Shown: positions 26,301-35,069, counted from the first letter of the stretch. The stretch is DNA of 50,037 nt from an uncultured Hyphomicrobiales bacterium (GCA_903839845.1 CAIMEA010000169.1:1-50037); one strand, 5' to 3'. Numbers and translations are program-made. The notes: generated by a model not told the origin, from the letters alone.

Positions 26301-28664
26301 TTAAGCGGCTTTCGGCGCCTGCGATTTCTGCAACGCCGCCCACACCGCATTGGCCGTGGCCGGCATGGCGATGTGTTCAGTACCAATCGCGTCGGTAATG
26401 GCGTTGATCACCGCCGCCGGCGACGCAATCGCGCCGGCCTCGCCGCAGCCCTTCATGCCAAGCGGATTGGACGGCGCCTTGGTCTCGGTCAGCCCGACGT
26501 GGAACGACGGCAGGTCGTGCGCACGCGGCATCGTATAGTCCATCATCGAGCCGGTCACCAGTTGCCCGGCGGCGTCATAAAAAGCGCCTTCCATCAGCGC
26601 CTGGCCGACGCCCTGGGCGATGCCGCCATGCACCTGGCCCTCGACGATCATCGGATTGATGATGGTACCGAAGTCGTCGACCGCGGTCCAGTTGACGATG
26701 TCGACCCTGCCGGTCTCGATATCGACGTCGAGTTCGCAGATGTGGCAACCGGCCGGGAAGGTGAAATTGGTCGGGTCGTAGAACGAGGTTTCCTTCAGGC
26801 CCGGCTCGAGCTCCGCCCCGGTGAATTTGTGCGCGATATAGGCGTTGAGCGCGACGTCGCCGAAGGCCGCCGACTTGTCGGTGCCGGCGACGGTGAATTT
26901 GCCGTCCTTGAACTCGATGTCGCCCTCGGCCGCTTCCAGCATGAAAGCGGCGACCTTCTTGGCCTTGATCTCGATCTTGTCGAGCGCCTTGACGATGGCC
27001 GACATGCCGACCGCGCCGGAACGCGAACCGTAGGTACCCATGCCGAACTGAACCTTGTCCGTATCACCGTGGACGATCGAGACGTTCTCGAACGGGATGC
27101 CGAGACGTTCCGATACGAGCTGCGCGAAGGTGGTCTCGTGTCCCTGCCCGTGCGCGTGCGAACCGGTCAGCACTTCCACGGAGCCGGTCGGGTTGACGCG
27201 CACTTCGGCGCTTTCCCACAAACCGACGCCGGCCCCGAGCGAGCCGACCGCCTGCGACGGCGCGATGCCGCACGCTTCGATATAGGTCGAATAGCCAAGG
27301 CCCCGCAGCTTGCCGCGGCGCGCCGCCTCCCGCTTGCGCTTGGCGAAACCCTTCACGTCGGCGATTTCCATCGCCTTTTTCAGCGACGCATTATAGTCGC
27401 CGGCGTCATAGGCCATGATCACCGGGGTCTGGTGCGGGAAGGCGGTGATGAAATTGCGCCGGCGCAGATCGGCCGGATCGATACCCATCTGCCGCGCCGC
27501 GACTTCAACCAGACGCTCGACGACGAAGGTCGCCTCCGGGCGTCCGGCGCCGCGATAGGCATCGACCGGCGCGGTGTTGGTGTAGACCGCGTCGACCTCG
27601 CAATAGATCGACGGGATGTTGTACTGGCCCGACAGCAGCGTGGCGTAGAGATAGGTCGGCACCGACGACGAGAAGGTCGACATATAGGCGCCGAGATTGG
27701 CGATGGTTTTGGCGCGCAGCGCCAGAATCTTGCCGTTGGCGTCGAGCGCCATTTCGGCATGCGTGACGTGGTCGCGGCCATGCGCGTCGGTGAGGAAGGC
27801 TTCCGAGCGGTCGGAGGTCCATTTCACCGGGCGCTTCACCTTACGCGAGGCCCACAGGCAGACGACTTCTTCCGGATAGATAAAAATCTTCGAGCCGAAA
27901 CCGCCGCCGACATCCGGCGCGATAACGCGCAATTTGTGCTCCGGCGCCATGCCGATGAAGGCGGAAATGACGAGCCGCGCGACATGCGGATTCTGCGACG
28001 TATTCCACAAAGTCAGATTGTCAGTGCCGGCGTCGTAATCGGCGAGCGCGGCGCGCGGCTCCATCGCGTTCGGCACCAGCCGGTTATTGACAATGTCGAG
28101 CTTGGTGACGTGCTTGGCGGCGGCAAAGGCCGCATCGACGTCTTTTTTCTCGCCGAGATGCCACTGATAGATCGTGTTGTTCTCGATATCGGGATGAATT
28201 TGCGGCGCGCCCTTGGCCTGGGCTTTCGCCGGATCAACCACGGCGGGCAAAACCTCGTAATCGACCTTGACCTTCTCGGCGGCGTCTTTGCCTTGCGCGA
28301 TCGTCTCGGCGATCACCACGGCGACGGCGTCGCCGACGCAGTTCACTTTGGTCGCCGCCAGAGCGGGATGCGCCGCCATCTTCATCGGCGAGCCGTCCTT
28401 GGAATGGATCATCCAGCCGCAGATCAGATTGCCGATCTTGTCGGTGGCGAGCTGAGCGCCGGTCAGCACGTCGATCACGCCGGGCATTTTCCTGGCGGCG
28501 GACACATCGATGCTTTTGATCTTGGCGTGGGCGTGCGGCGAGCGCACGAACACGGCGCGGGTCTCGCCCGGCCGCGTCACGTCGTCGGTGTACTGGCCTT
28601 GGCCGGTGATGAAACGGAAGTCTTCCTTGCGGCGCACTGGCGCCCCGATCCCCGTCGCGCTCAT
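26301..28664 (-). CDS. coxL: Form II CO dehydrogenase-like large subunit (molybdenum hydroxylase)
   Basis: The 787-residue molybdenum-cofactor subunit of the xanthine-oxidase family. It carries AYRGAGR at 369-375, the form II signature, in place of AYRCSFR of true aerobic CO dehydrogenase. The Cys that binds copper in form I is therefore absent. The likely catalytic Glu is in GCGEAGAIASP, about residue 742, and the cofactor-binding GGGFGSK (253-259) is present. Form II enzymes have uncertain substrates, so CO oxidation should not be assumed. It lies between coxS and coxM. Confidence 0.93.
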   Translation of the reverse strand: MSATGIGAPVRRKEDFRFITGQGQYTDDVTRPGETRAVFVRSPHAHAKIKSIDVSAARKMPGVIDVLTGAQLATDKIGNLICGWMIHSKDGSPMKMAAHPALAATKVNCVGDAVAVVIAETIAQGKDAAEKVKVDYEVLPAVVDPAKAQAKGAPQIHPDIENNTIYQWHLGEKKDVDAAFAAAKHVTKLDIVNNRLVPNAMEPRAALADYDAGTDNLTLWNTSQNPHVARLVISAFIGMAPEHKLRVIAPDVGGGFGSKIFIYPEEVVCLWASRKVKRPVKWTSDRSEAFLTDAHGRDHVTHAEMALDANGKILALRAKTIANLGAYMSTFSSSVPTYLYATLLSGQYNIPSIYCEVDAVYTNTAPVDAYRGAGRPEATFVVERLVEVAARQMGIDPADLRRRNFITAFPHQTPVIMAYDAGDYNASLKKAMEIADVKGFAKRKREAARRGKLRGLGYSTYIEACGIAPSQAVGSLGAGVGLWESAEVRVNPTGSVEVLTGSHAHGQGHETTFAQLVSERLGIPFENVSIVHGDTDKVQFGMGTYGSRSGAVGMSAIVKALDKIEIKAKKVAAFMLEAAEGDIEFKDGKFTVAGTDKSAAFGDVALNAYIAHKFTGAELEPGLKETSFYDPTNFTFPAGCHICELDVDIETGRVDIVNWTAVDDFGTIINPMIVEGQVHGGIAQGVGQALMEGAFYDAAGQLVTGSMMDYTMPRAHDLPSFHVGLTETKAPSNPLGMKGCGEAGAIASPAAVINAITDAIGTEHIAMPATANAVWAALQKSQAPKAA

Positions 28665-28741
28665 AGGCTTAATCCTCCCATTGTCTTTTTATCGACGCCG
28701 TTCAGAAGCCAAACCTCGATCGAAACGCTATTGGACCAAGG

Positions 28742-29215
28742 CTACTTCGCCATGGCCTTGGCGCCAGCTTCGATCGCCTTGACGATGTTGTGATAGCCCG
28801 TGCAACGGCAGATATTGCCGTCGAGCTGATCGCGAATGGTGTGCTCGTCGAGATTGTTGCCGTTGCGGCGGACGATATCGAGCGCCGACATGATCATGCC
28901 CGGCGTACAGTAACCGCATTGCAGACCGTGATGCTCGCGGAAGGCCTCCTGCATCGGATGCAGCTTGCCGCCCGGCTCGGCGAGTCCTTCGATGGTGGTG
29001 ATCTTGGCGCCTTCGCACTGCAAAGCGAGCGTCGTGCAGGCCTTGGCGGCGATGCCGTCGATGTGAATGATGCAGGCGCCGCACTGCGAGGTATCGCAGC
29101 CGACATGTGTGCCGGTAAGGCGCAGATTTTCGCGCAGGAATTGCACCAGCAAGGTGCGCGGTTCGACATCGCCGGTGACGGCCTTACCGTTCACCGTCAT
29201 GGACACGGATGCCAT
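28742..29215 (-). CDS. coxS: CO dehydrogenase-like small subunit (two [2Fe-2S] clusters)
   Basis: The 157-residue product has the ferredoxin-like cluster site C40-x4-C45-x2-C48 with C60 and the helical second cluster C100GYC103...C136RC138. All eight cysteines are present. It carries electrons from the molybdenum site to FAD. ATG 29215 ([11 protein letters not shown]) is chosen; the longer frame to 29281 adds an unrelated Pro/Ala-rich tail. It is the first gene of the S-L-M operon. Confidence 0.95.
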   Translation of the reverse strand: MASVSMTVNGKAVTGDVEPRTLLVQFLRENLRLTGTHVGCDTSQCGACIIHIDGIAAKACTTLALQCEGAKITTIEGLAEPGGKLHPMQEAFREHHGLQCGYCTPGMIMSALDIVRRNGNNLDEHTIRDQLDGNICRCTGYHNIVKAIEAGAKAMAK

Positions 29216-29457
29216 GACTTCCTCCCAAATTCGGGGCCAAAGGCCCTCTTTTCGCCTCGCCAACGCTGGCGCCGGCGCCACAGGTTCAAAATCGAGCCGA
29301 TTTCAGACCGTAAGCGCCTTGGAACAAGACTAACTCTGAACCCCGAGCAGTGGCCGGGTCAAGCCATTCCGCGACCTTTTCGGCAGCGACCGCATCGGTT
29401 GACGCCGGTTTTCGTCACTATTTCGCGACGGCCCGGCCGCCGCGGCCGGCGCCGACC

Positions 29458-29910
29458 TCACGCCGGCGGATTCATCGCCGCAGCAAAATTCTTGAAAAAA
29501 TCGTCGGCGGTTTTCTTGGCCGCGCCGTTCACGAGGCGCTGGCCGAGTTGCGCCAGTTTGCCGCCGATCTGCGCTTCGACATTGTAGGTGAGCAGCGTGC
29601 CGCCATCCTTTTCGACGAGGGTCACGGTCGCGCCACCTTTGGCAAAACCGGCAACGCCGCCATCGCCTTCGCCGGAAATCTTGTAACCATTCGGCGGATC
29701 GAGATCGGTGAGATGCACATTGCCCTTAAAGCGCGCCTTGACCGGGCCGATCTTGGTCACCGCGACCGCCTGAAATTCGGTCGGCGAACTCATCACCAGC
29801 GTCTCGCAGCCTGGAATGCAGGCCTTGAGCACCTCGGGGTCGTTGAGTTTGGCAAACACCACCTCGCGGCTGGCCGGGAGCTGCACCTCGCCCGTCATCG
29901 TCATTGCCAT
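29458..29910 (-). CDS. coxG: CoxG-like SRPBCC family protein
   Basis: The 150-residue product has the SRPBCC fold pattern typical of CoxG: LPASREVVFAKLNDPEVLKACIPGCETL, then TEFQAVAVTKIGPVKARFKGNV and GGKLAQLGQRLVNGAAKKTADDFFKNF. CoxG has been linked to membrane attachment or quinone delivery for CO dehydrogenase. The C-terminal membrane anchor of long CoxG proteins is missing; this copy ends just after the core. It lies 242 bases upstream of coxS in the same direction. That gap shows no gene. Confidence 0.9.
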   Translation of the reverse strand: MAMTMTGEVQLPASREVVFAKLNDPEVLKACIPGCETLVMSSPTEFQAVAVTKIGPVKARFKGNVHLTDLDPPNGYKISGEGDGGVAGFAKGGATVTLVEKDGGTLLTYNVEAQIGGKLAQLGQRLVNGAAKKTADDFFKNFAAAMNPPA

Positions 29911-30068
29911 TGTTGCCGTCTCCCTTTGCTCAAAGCGTCACGCCACGACTTAAGCTCTTCCGCCCGGCCTGAAAAGGGGCTTTGCAGCGGCCCCGGACCG
30001 CTTTAAGTGTGGCCCCCATCCTGACCGGTCATGCCGGTCCCATCAGAACAGGTTCAGGGAGAGACTTG

Positions 30069-30848
30069 ATGCCGAAGATCACCGCCGACGATGGCTGCCC
30101 GATCAATGTCGAGGTCAGCGGTTCCGACAGCGCGCCGGCGCTGATGCTGTCGAACTCGCTCGGCACCAATTTGACCATGTGGGACGACCAGGTCGGCGAA
30201 TGGTCCAAGCACTTCCGCGTCATCCGCTATGACCGCCGTGGCCATGGCGGCTCCGGCGCGCCGAAGGGCCCCTACTCGATGGAACGCTTTGGCCGCGACG
30301 TCATCGCCGTGCTCGACGCGCTCAACGTCAAAAAGACCAACTGGTGCGGCCTGTCGATGGGCGGCATGGTCGGGCAATGGCTGGGCGCCAACGCGCCGGA
30401 CCGGGTCGAGAAGCTGATCCTGTCGAATACGAATTCGTATTATGCCGACAAGGGCCCCTGGAACGACCGCATCAAGTTCGTGCGCGAGAACGGCCTGGCC
30501 AAGCTGGTCGATCCGAATATGGAGCGCTGGTTCACCGCCGGTTTCCGCGCGACGTCGCCGGACGTGATCGCGCGCATGAAAGCTCTGTTCCTCACTACGT
30601 CGCTGGAAGGCTATGTCGCCTGCTGCGAGGCGATCCGCGACATGGATTTCCGCGACAGCAACAAGCGGGTCACCGCGCCGACTCTGGTGATCGTCGGCGC
30701 GCAGGACCCGGCGACGCCGCCGGCACAGGGCGAACTGATCGTGCAACAGATCAAGGGCGCCAAACTGGCGAGCCTGGAGGCCGCGCACATCTCGAATATG
30801 GAGCAGCCGAAGCTCTATACCGAGACCGTTCTGAACTTCCTCTCATAG
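30069..30848 (+). CDS. pcaD: 3-oxoadipate enol-lactonase
   Basis: The 259-residue alpha/beta hydrolase has the nucleophile Ser96 in CGLSMGGM, an Asp in the GAQDPATPP loop and a His in AAHISNMEQP. The N-terminus (DGCPINVEVSG...LSNSLGTNLTMWDDQV) is typical of PcaD. It opens 3-oxoadipate enol-lactone in the beta-ketoadipate route of protocatechuate degradation. The identity is supported by pcaC right after it. ATG 30069 fits the family length; the frame upstream is chance. Its stop codon abuts a palindromic repeat. Confidence 0.93.
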   Translation: MPKITADDGCPINVEVSGSDSAPALMLSNSLGTNLTMWDDQVGEWSKHFRVIRYDRRGHGGSGAPKGPYSMERFGRDVIAVLDALNVKKTNWCGLSMGGMVGQWLGANAPDRVEKLILSNTNSYYADKGPWNDRIKFVRENGLAKLVDPNMERWFTAGFRATSPDVIARMKALFLTTSLEGYVACCEAIRDMDFRDSNKRVTAPTLVIVGAQDPATPPAQGELIVQQIKGAKLASLEAAHISNMEQPKLYTETVLNFLS

Positions 30849-30896
30849 CGCATGATCCCGAAAAGTGGTCACCGGTTTTCGGATAAGATCATGCGC
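30848..30896. repeat. Palindromic repeat between pcaD and pcaC
   Basis: GCGCATGATC (30848-30857) pairs with GATCATGCGC (30887-30896), with CCGAAAAGTGG and CCGGTTTTCGG inside. It begins in the last base of the pcaD stop codon. I know this type of palindrome from Rhizobiales intergenic regions. It shares the AAGTGGtcACCGGTT core with the repeat at 13966-14009. It would form a strong hairpin in a pcaDC transcript. Confidence 0.82.
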
Positions 30897-30916
30897 AGCA
30901 AATTATAGGTCAAGCC

Positions 30917-31306
30917 ATGGACGAAAAAGAACGCTACGCCCTCGGCATGGCCAAGCGCCGCAAGGTGCTGGGCGCTGCCTGGGTCGACAAGGCCAATGCA
31001 AAGAAGAGCGCCTTCAACGAGGAGTTTCAGGATTTCATCACCCGCGGCGCCTGGGGCGAAGTCTGGACCCGTCCGCATTACGACGAGCGCACGCGGCGCA
31101 TTCTCGTCATCGGCACCATGATCGCGCTCGGCCAATGGGACGAGTTCGTGCTGCATGTGCGGGCGGCGCTCGTCGAAGGCGGCTTCTCGCAGGACGACAT
31201 CAAGGAGATCATCCTGCAGCAGGCGATCTATTGCGGCGTGCCGGCGGCCAATCATGCGTTCAAGGAAGCGGCCGCGATAATCGAAGCGATCGCGCAAGGC
31301 AAATAG
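30917..31306 (+). CDS. pcaC: 4-carboxymuconolactone decarboxylase
   Basis: The 129-residue product is a standard single-domain PcaC (RRKVLGAAWVDKANAKKSAFNEEFQDFITRGAWGEVWTRPH..., EIILQQAIYCGVPAANHAFKEA). It removes CO2 from 4-carboxymuconolactone to give the substrate of PcaD. The two genes are in the same direction but separated by a 68 bp repeat-containing gap. No pcaG/H, pcaB, pcaI/J or regulator is in the window, so the rest of the pathway must lie elsewhere. Confidence 0.94.
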   Translation: MDEKERYALGMAKRRKVLGAAWVDKANAKKSAFNEEFQDFITRGAWGEVWTRPHYDERTRRILVIGTMIALGQWDEFVLHVRAALVEGGFSQDDIKEIILQQAIYCGVPAANHAFKEAAAIIEAIAQGK

Positions 31307-31307
31307 C

Positions 31308-31340
31308 TGGCAAAAAAATAGCCCGGCCTGGCGGCCGGGC
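31308..31340 (-). terminator. Terminator of the 31370-31897 membrane gene
   Basis: GCCCGGCC-TGGC-GGCCGGGC (31321-31340): an 8 bp perfect stem. On the minus strand it is followed by TATTTTTTTGC (about 31309-31320), a typical intrinsic terminator for leftward transcription. On the plus strand it lies just after pcaC but lacks a T-run. Confidence 0.85.
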
Positions 31341-31369
31341 CATTCGAAACTTGAATTGGCGTTATTGCC

Positions 31370-31897
31370 TTAGCGCCAGGGCGCGAACCAGGTCGCGCCT
31401 GCCGGCATGGCGGCGTTCGCCGTCGCCGGCGTAATGACGCGCCGCGCATAGCTGCGTTCGACCATGCAGAGCGCGGTGCCGAGCGCCGCCAGCATCAGCT
31501 GGATCACCTGTTCGCGCACCAGATCGGTATTGCTCGACCAGATTGCCGGACCGGCCGAGGCGATGCTGATCGCGACCACCAGGATGAAACCGCCTTCAAG
31601 GACTTCGGTATTGGCCGTGCCGCCGGCGAGCGAGCGCAGGCGGTCGACAATGTGAATGGCGCAGAACGCCGCGACCGCGAGCTTCACGGTGCCGAAGAAC
31701 GCCGCGAGCTTCAAAAGCCCCATCGGCGAAAGCTGGAAATGACTGCCAATGCCGAAGACGAACTGCGAACGCCAGACGTCTTCAAGGCCGTAGGTCGGCG
31801 ACGTCAGGACACGAAGCGCGTCGAAGCCCCAGAATAGCGTGAAGTAAACCGCGATCGCGAGGATCATGGCCACAGTGGCGTTGGACGCTTTACGCAT
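31370..31897 (-). CDS. Hypothetical four-TM membrane protein
   Basis: The 175-residue product has hydrophobic helices at about residues 8-30 (VAMILAIAVYFTLFWGF), 58-85, 100-118 and 128-145, joined by short loops. I do not recognise the family. The C-terminal tail (ATANAAMPAGATWFAPWR) is soluble. It ends in a strong terminator and starts at ATG 31897, where GGAGCATCCC provides a weak Shine-Dalgarno. No neighbour suggests a role. Confidence 0.7.
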   Translation of the reverse strand: MRKASNATVAMILAIAVYFTLFWGFDALRVLTSPTYGLEDVWRSQFVFGIGSHFQLSPMGLLKLAAFFGTVKLAVAAFCAIHIVDRLRSLAGGTANTEVLEGGFILVVAISIASAGPAIWSSNTDLVREQVIQLMLAALGTALCMVERSYARRVITPATANAAMPAGATWFAPWR

Positions 31898-32010
31898 GGG
31901 ATGCTCCTGTTCAGAGCTACAGCGTTAAGCGTTTCAAATGCCGAATTCAAAAGAAACCAAAACTTTACCTTACCGCGTAACCGCGTCGCCTATTAACCAC
32001 GCCCGCGCGA

Positions 32011-32042
32011 CAAAAGAAAAAGCCCCGTCGCAAGACGGGGCT
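32011..32042 (-). terminator. Terminator of the small Gln/Gly-rich gene
   Basis: AGCCCCGTC-GCAA-GACGGGGCT (32021-32042): a 9 bp perfect stem. On the minus strand it is followed by TTTTCTTTTG (32020-32011). It lies 20 bases after the stop of the 32063-32227 gene and strongly supports that gene being real. Confidence 0.9.
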
Positions 32043-32062
32043 CTCTCAATTCGTTTTAAGCG

Positions 32063-32227
32063 TTAGCGGTTCTGCTGGCCGCCACCGTGCTGGCCGCCCT
32101 GCTGGCCACCCTGGCCGGGGCGTTCCTGCTGTTGCTGCTGGCCAGGCTTCTGGCTCGGATTGCCGCCCTGCTGTTGCTGGCCCGGCTTCTGGCCGGGATT
32201 GTTCTGGTTCTGATTGTTCTGGGTCAT
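32063..32227 (-). CDS. 54-residue Gln/Gly-rich low-complexity protein
   Basis: A short frame from ATG 32227 to TAA 32063-32065 encodes a protein built almost only of Gln, Gly, Asn and Pro (MTQNNQNQNNPGQKPGQ...). It contains two imperfect copies of NPGQKPGQQQQ/NPSQKPGQQQQ and ends GGGQQNR. An AAGGAA ribosome-binding site lies seven bases before the ATG, and a strong terminator follows the stop, so it is very likely expressed. It is predicted to be disordered. From memory, similar short Gln-rich proteins occur in Bradyrhizobiaceae. The function is unknown. Confidence 0.72.
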   Translation of the reverse strand: MTQNNQNQNNPGQKPGQQQQGGNPSQKPGQQQQQERPGQGGQQGGQHGGGQQNR

Positions 32228-32399
32228 CTGAATTCCTTCCGATGCTGTTGACCTCGAAGGTGCCTTCGAGGAGCCCTCCCGAATATCAACGCGACACGAA
32301 AATATTCGTTCCCGGACCAGACTTCGTCCCGGCAGCTGCGGAACTTGCGGCGTTCACGTGAGTTCCCTTGGCAACGAAACGAGGACTGAGGAGAACAAC

Positions 32400-32483
32400 A
32401 TGGGACGTTATTTGCTGCTGTGGCTGCTGGGGATTCCGCTGCCGATTCTGGCGCTGATCTGGGTTCTCGGGGGTCTGCATTAA
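32400..32483 (+). CDS. 27-residue single-TM membrane peptide
   Basis: ATG 32400 to TAA 32481-32483 encodes a tiny peptide that is one hydrophobic helix (YLLLWLLGIPLPILALIWVLG) followed by GLH. GAGGAGAA eight bases upstream is an excellent ribosome-binding site. The Ile-Pro-Leu-Pro centre kinks the helix. From memory, very similar 25-30-residue peptides are found in other Proteobacteria. Its function is unknown. It is divergent from the Gln/Gly-rich gene. Confidence 0.65.
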   Translation: MGRYLLLWLLGIPLPILALIWVLGGLH

Positions 32484-32522
32484 CCGCCCATCGCGCAGCA
32501 ATGCGCTTTGCTGAGCACCGGC

Positions 32523-32551
32523 CGGCCGATGTTTGCTTTAAACGTCGGCCG
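32523..32551. other. Strong hairpin between the 27-residue gene and livH
   Basis: CGGCCGATGTTT and AAACGTCGGCCG form a 12 bp stem with one G-T wobble around a 5-base GCTTT loop. It lies 40 bases after the microprotein stop. The sequence after it is not T-rich, so it is not a classic terminator. The rest of 32484-32775 (292 bp, ahead of livH) shows no gene or clear promoter. Confidence 0.45.
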
Positions 32552-32775
32552 CCGGGCTTTCGCTCGTTGCGCCATGCGCCCCCATCCCTTTCGGATAGAA
32601 ACCCCGGCGACGCCTGATGCGTATTGGCCGGCGGCACGGCGGCGCTCTTTGACCAAAGACTTCACAACATGCCACCGGGACGGCGTTGCCGCTGCGCCTT
32701 GGCCCTGTTAAGCATTTGAGGTGGGGACCTTAGACCGGCTGCCGGGCCGGCCTTTCGGAAAGAGCGGGCGTACGC

Positions 32776-33693
32776 ATGGAAGTGTTTCTCCAGCAGCTCA
32801 TTAACGGCATCACTTTAGGCTCGATCTACGGTCTGATCGCCATCGGTTACACCATGGTGTTCGGCATCATTGGCATGGTCAATTTCGCCCATGGCGACGT
32901 GTTCATGGTCGCGGCCTTTGTCGCGCTGGTCGCTTTCCTGATCCTCACCACCTGGTTAGGGGTTTCCTCCATCGCGGTTGCGCTGTTCGTCGTGCTGATC
33001 GTCGCCATGCTGTTCACCTCGCTGGTCAACTGGATCATCGAGCGGCTCGCTTACCGGCCGTTGCGCGGCTCGTTTCGTCTGGCGCCGCTGATCTCGGCGA
33101 TCGGCATGTCGATCTTCCTGTCGAATTTCGTCCAGGTCAGCCAGGGCCCGCGCAACAAGGCGATCCCGCCGATGGTGCAAGGCGAGTTCGTGCTGCTGAC
33201 GCATAACGACTACGCCGTGACCCTATCGTTCAAGCAATTGATCATCTGGGGCGTCACCGCCGTGCTGCTGGTGTGCTTCTGGTATCTGGTCGCCCGGACG
33301 CGGCTCGGCCGGGCGCAACGCGCCTGCGAGCAGGATCAGAGAATGGCGGCCTTGGTCGGCGTCAATGTCGATCAGACAATCTCCCTCACGTTCGTCATCG
33401 CCGCGGCGTTGGCCGCCGTCGCCGGCACCATGTACCTGATGTATTACGGCGTGGTCAGCTTTTCCGACGGCTTCGTTCCGGGCGTCAAAGCCTTCACCGC
33501 CGCGGTTCTTGGCGGCATCGGTTCGCTGCCCGGCGCGGTGATCGGCGGTCTGCTGATCGGCCTGATCGAGACCATGTGGTCGGCTTACTTCTCCATCGAC
33601 TACAAGGACGTCGCCGCCTTTTCCGTTCTCGCCATCACATTGATCTTCCTGCCGCAGGGCCTGTTCGGCCGGCCGGATGTCGAGAAGGTCTGA
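32776..33693 (+). CDS. livH: Branched-chain amino acid ABC transporter permease LivH
   Basis: The 305-residue membrane protein has about 8 hydrophobic helices and the LivH start (QQLINGITLGSIYGLIAIGYTMVFGIIGMVNFAHGDVFM). The C-terminal part carries FTAAVLGGIGSLPGAVIGGLLIGLIE, the conserved permease-ATPase coupling region. It is the first gene of a liv operon: the next start (livM) lies two bases after its stop. It forms the inner-membrane pore together with LivM. Confidence 0.96.
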   Translation: MEVFLQQLINGITLGSIYGLIAIGYTMVFGIIGMVNFAHGDVFMVAAFVALVAFLILTTWLGVSSIAVALFVVLIVAMLFTSLVNWIIERLAYRPLRGSFRLAPLISAIGMSIFLSNFVQVSQGPRNKAIPPMVQGEFVLLTHNDYAVTLSFKQLIIWGVTAVLLVCFWYLVARTRLGRAQRACEQDQRMAALVGVNVDQTISLTFVIAAALAAVAGTMYLMYYGVVSFSDGFVPGVKAFTAAVLGGIGSLPGAVIGGLLIGLIETMWSAYFSIDYKDVAAFSVLAITLIFLPQGLFGRPDVEKV

Positions 33694-33695
33694 CG

Positions 33696-35066
33696 ATGAG
33701 CGAAGGCGCCGCTAACCAGCGCATCGACACCGTTGCCGCCTTGCGCGATGCCGCCATCACGACGCTCTTGGCCTTCGGCCTGTTTCTGCCGCTGATCGGC
33801 TTCCAGACCGTCACCAACATCCGCAACGAACTTGAACTGGATACGCGCTGGCCGCTGCTGTTTTCCATCGTCGCCGTCGTCGGCGTCGCCCGCCTCGCTT
33901 ATTCGTTCCTGCTGGCGCCCTGGCTGGAGCGGATCAAACAGCGGCCGGTGGCGACAACAACGCCGGCCTGGCGCACGTCGTTCGGCAAATGGTTCGTGCC
34001 CTTTTGCATCGGCTTCGTCATCGTCTATCCGGTTATCATCATCGCCGCGACCGGCTATGGCGGCGCACTGAAATGGGTCGACAATTTCGGCATCCAGATC
34101 CTGATCTATGTGATGCTCGGCTGGGGCTTGAACATCGTCGTCGGCCTCGCCGGCCTGTTGGACCTCGGCTACGTCGCCTTCTACGCGGTCGGCGCTTATG
34201 CCTATGCCTTGCTGGCCAAGGAATTCGGCTTCTCGTTCTGGATATTGCTGCCGCTGGCCGGCGTCATGTCGTCGTTCTGGGGCATCCTGCTCGGCTTTCC
34301 GGTGCTGCGGCTGCGCGGCGATTACCTCGCCATCGTCACACTCGCCTTCGGCGAGATCATCCGCATCGTGCTGGTCAACTGGGTCGACGTGACCAATGGT
34401 TACGCCGGCATCAGCGGCATCCCGCGGCCAAGCTTTTTCGGCATTCCGTTCAACGCCAATGATGACGGCTTTGCCGCCACCTTCGGTCTGGAATTCTCGC
34501 CGATCTACCGGACCATCTTTCTCTATTATCTGATCCTGGCGCTCGCCTTCCTCACCGCCTTCGTCACCGTGCGGCTGCGCCGCCTGCCGGTCGGCCGCGC
34601 CTGGGAAGCTTTGCGCGAGGACGAGATCGCCTGCCGCTCGCTCGGCATCAACACCACCCACACCAAGCTCACGGCCTTCGGCATGGGCGCGATGTTCGCC
34701 GGCTTTGCCGGCTCGTTCTTCGCCGCGCGTCAGGGCTTCATCTCGCCGGAGAGTTTCACGTTCCTCGAATCGGCGACGATCCTCGCCATCGTCGTGCTCG
34801 GCGGCATGGGCAGCCAGATTGGCGTGGCGATCGCCGCCATCGCCATGATCGGCGGCACCGAGATCATGCGCGAACTCGAATTCCTCAAGGCCATTTTCGG
34901 CGAGTCCTTCGATCCGACCCAGTACCGCATGCTGCTGTTCGGCTTCGCCATGGTCATCATCATGGTGCTGCGCCCGCGCGGCCTGATTTCGCACAGGGCT
35001 CCGTCGGTGTTTCTCAAAGAGCCCAAGCCCGTCCCCGTCGATCTGGTCAAGCAAGGGCACGGCTGA
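33696..35066 (+). CDS. livM: Branched-chain amino acid ABC transporter permease LivM (N-terminally extended)
   Basis: The 456-residue permease has the LivM core ([37 protein letters not shown]..., [20 protein letters not shown] region). The first 120 or so residues are an extension with two hydrophobic segments around residues 20-40 and 48-65. Such extensions are known in several alphaproteobacteria. ATG 33696 follows livH by two bases. The core has about 8-9 helices. The partner is LivH. Confidence 0.95.
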   Translation: MSEGAANQRIDTVAALRDAAITTLLAFGLFLPLIGFQTVTNIRNELELDTRWPLLFSIVAVVGVARLAYSFLLAPWLERIKQRPVATTTPAWRTSFGKWFVPFCIGFVIVYPVIIIAATGYGGALKWVDNFGIQILIYVMLGWGLNIVVGLAGLLDLGYVAFYAVGAYAYALLAKEFGFSFWILLPLAGVMSSFWGILLGFPVLRLRGDYLAIVTLAFGEIIRIVLVNWVDVTNGYAGISGIPRPSFFGIPFNANDDGFAATFGLEFSPIYRTIFLYYLILALAFLTAFVTVRLRRLPVGRAWEALREDEIACRSLGINTTHTKLTAFGMGAMFAGFAGSFFAARQGFISPESFTFLESATILAIVVLGGMGSQIGVAIAAIAMIGGTEIMRELEFLKAIFGESFDPTQYRMLLFGFAMVIIMVLRPRGLISHRAPSVFLKEPKPVPVDLVKQGHG

Positions 35067-35069
35067 CGC

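Noticed and set aside
26301-28664. True (form I) aerobic CO dehydrogenase
   Set aside because: The active-site loop reads AYRGAGR, not AYRCSFR, so the copper-binding Cys is missing.
26373-28793. An 806-residue open frame opposite coxL
   Set aside because: It mirrors the coxL frame, with a composition rich in Arg, His, Asp and Gly. coxL has all its functional motifs, so this is a shadow.
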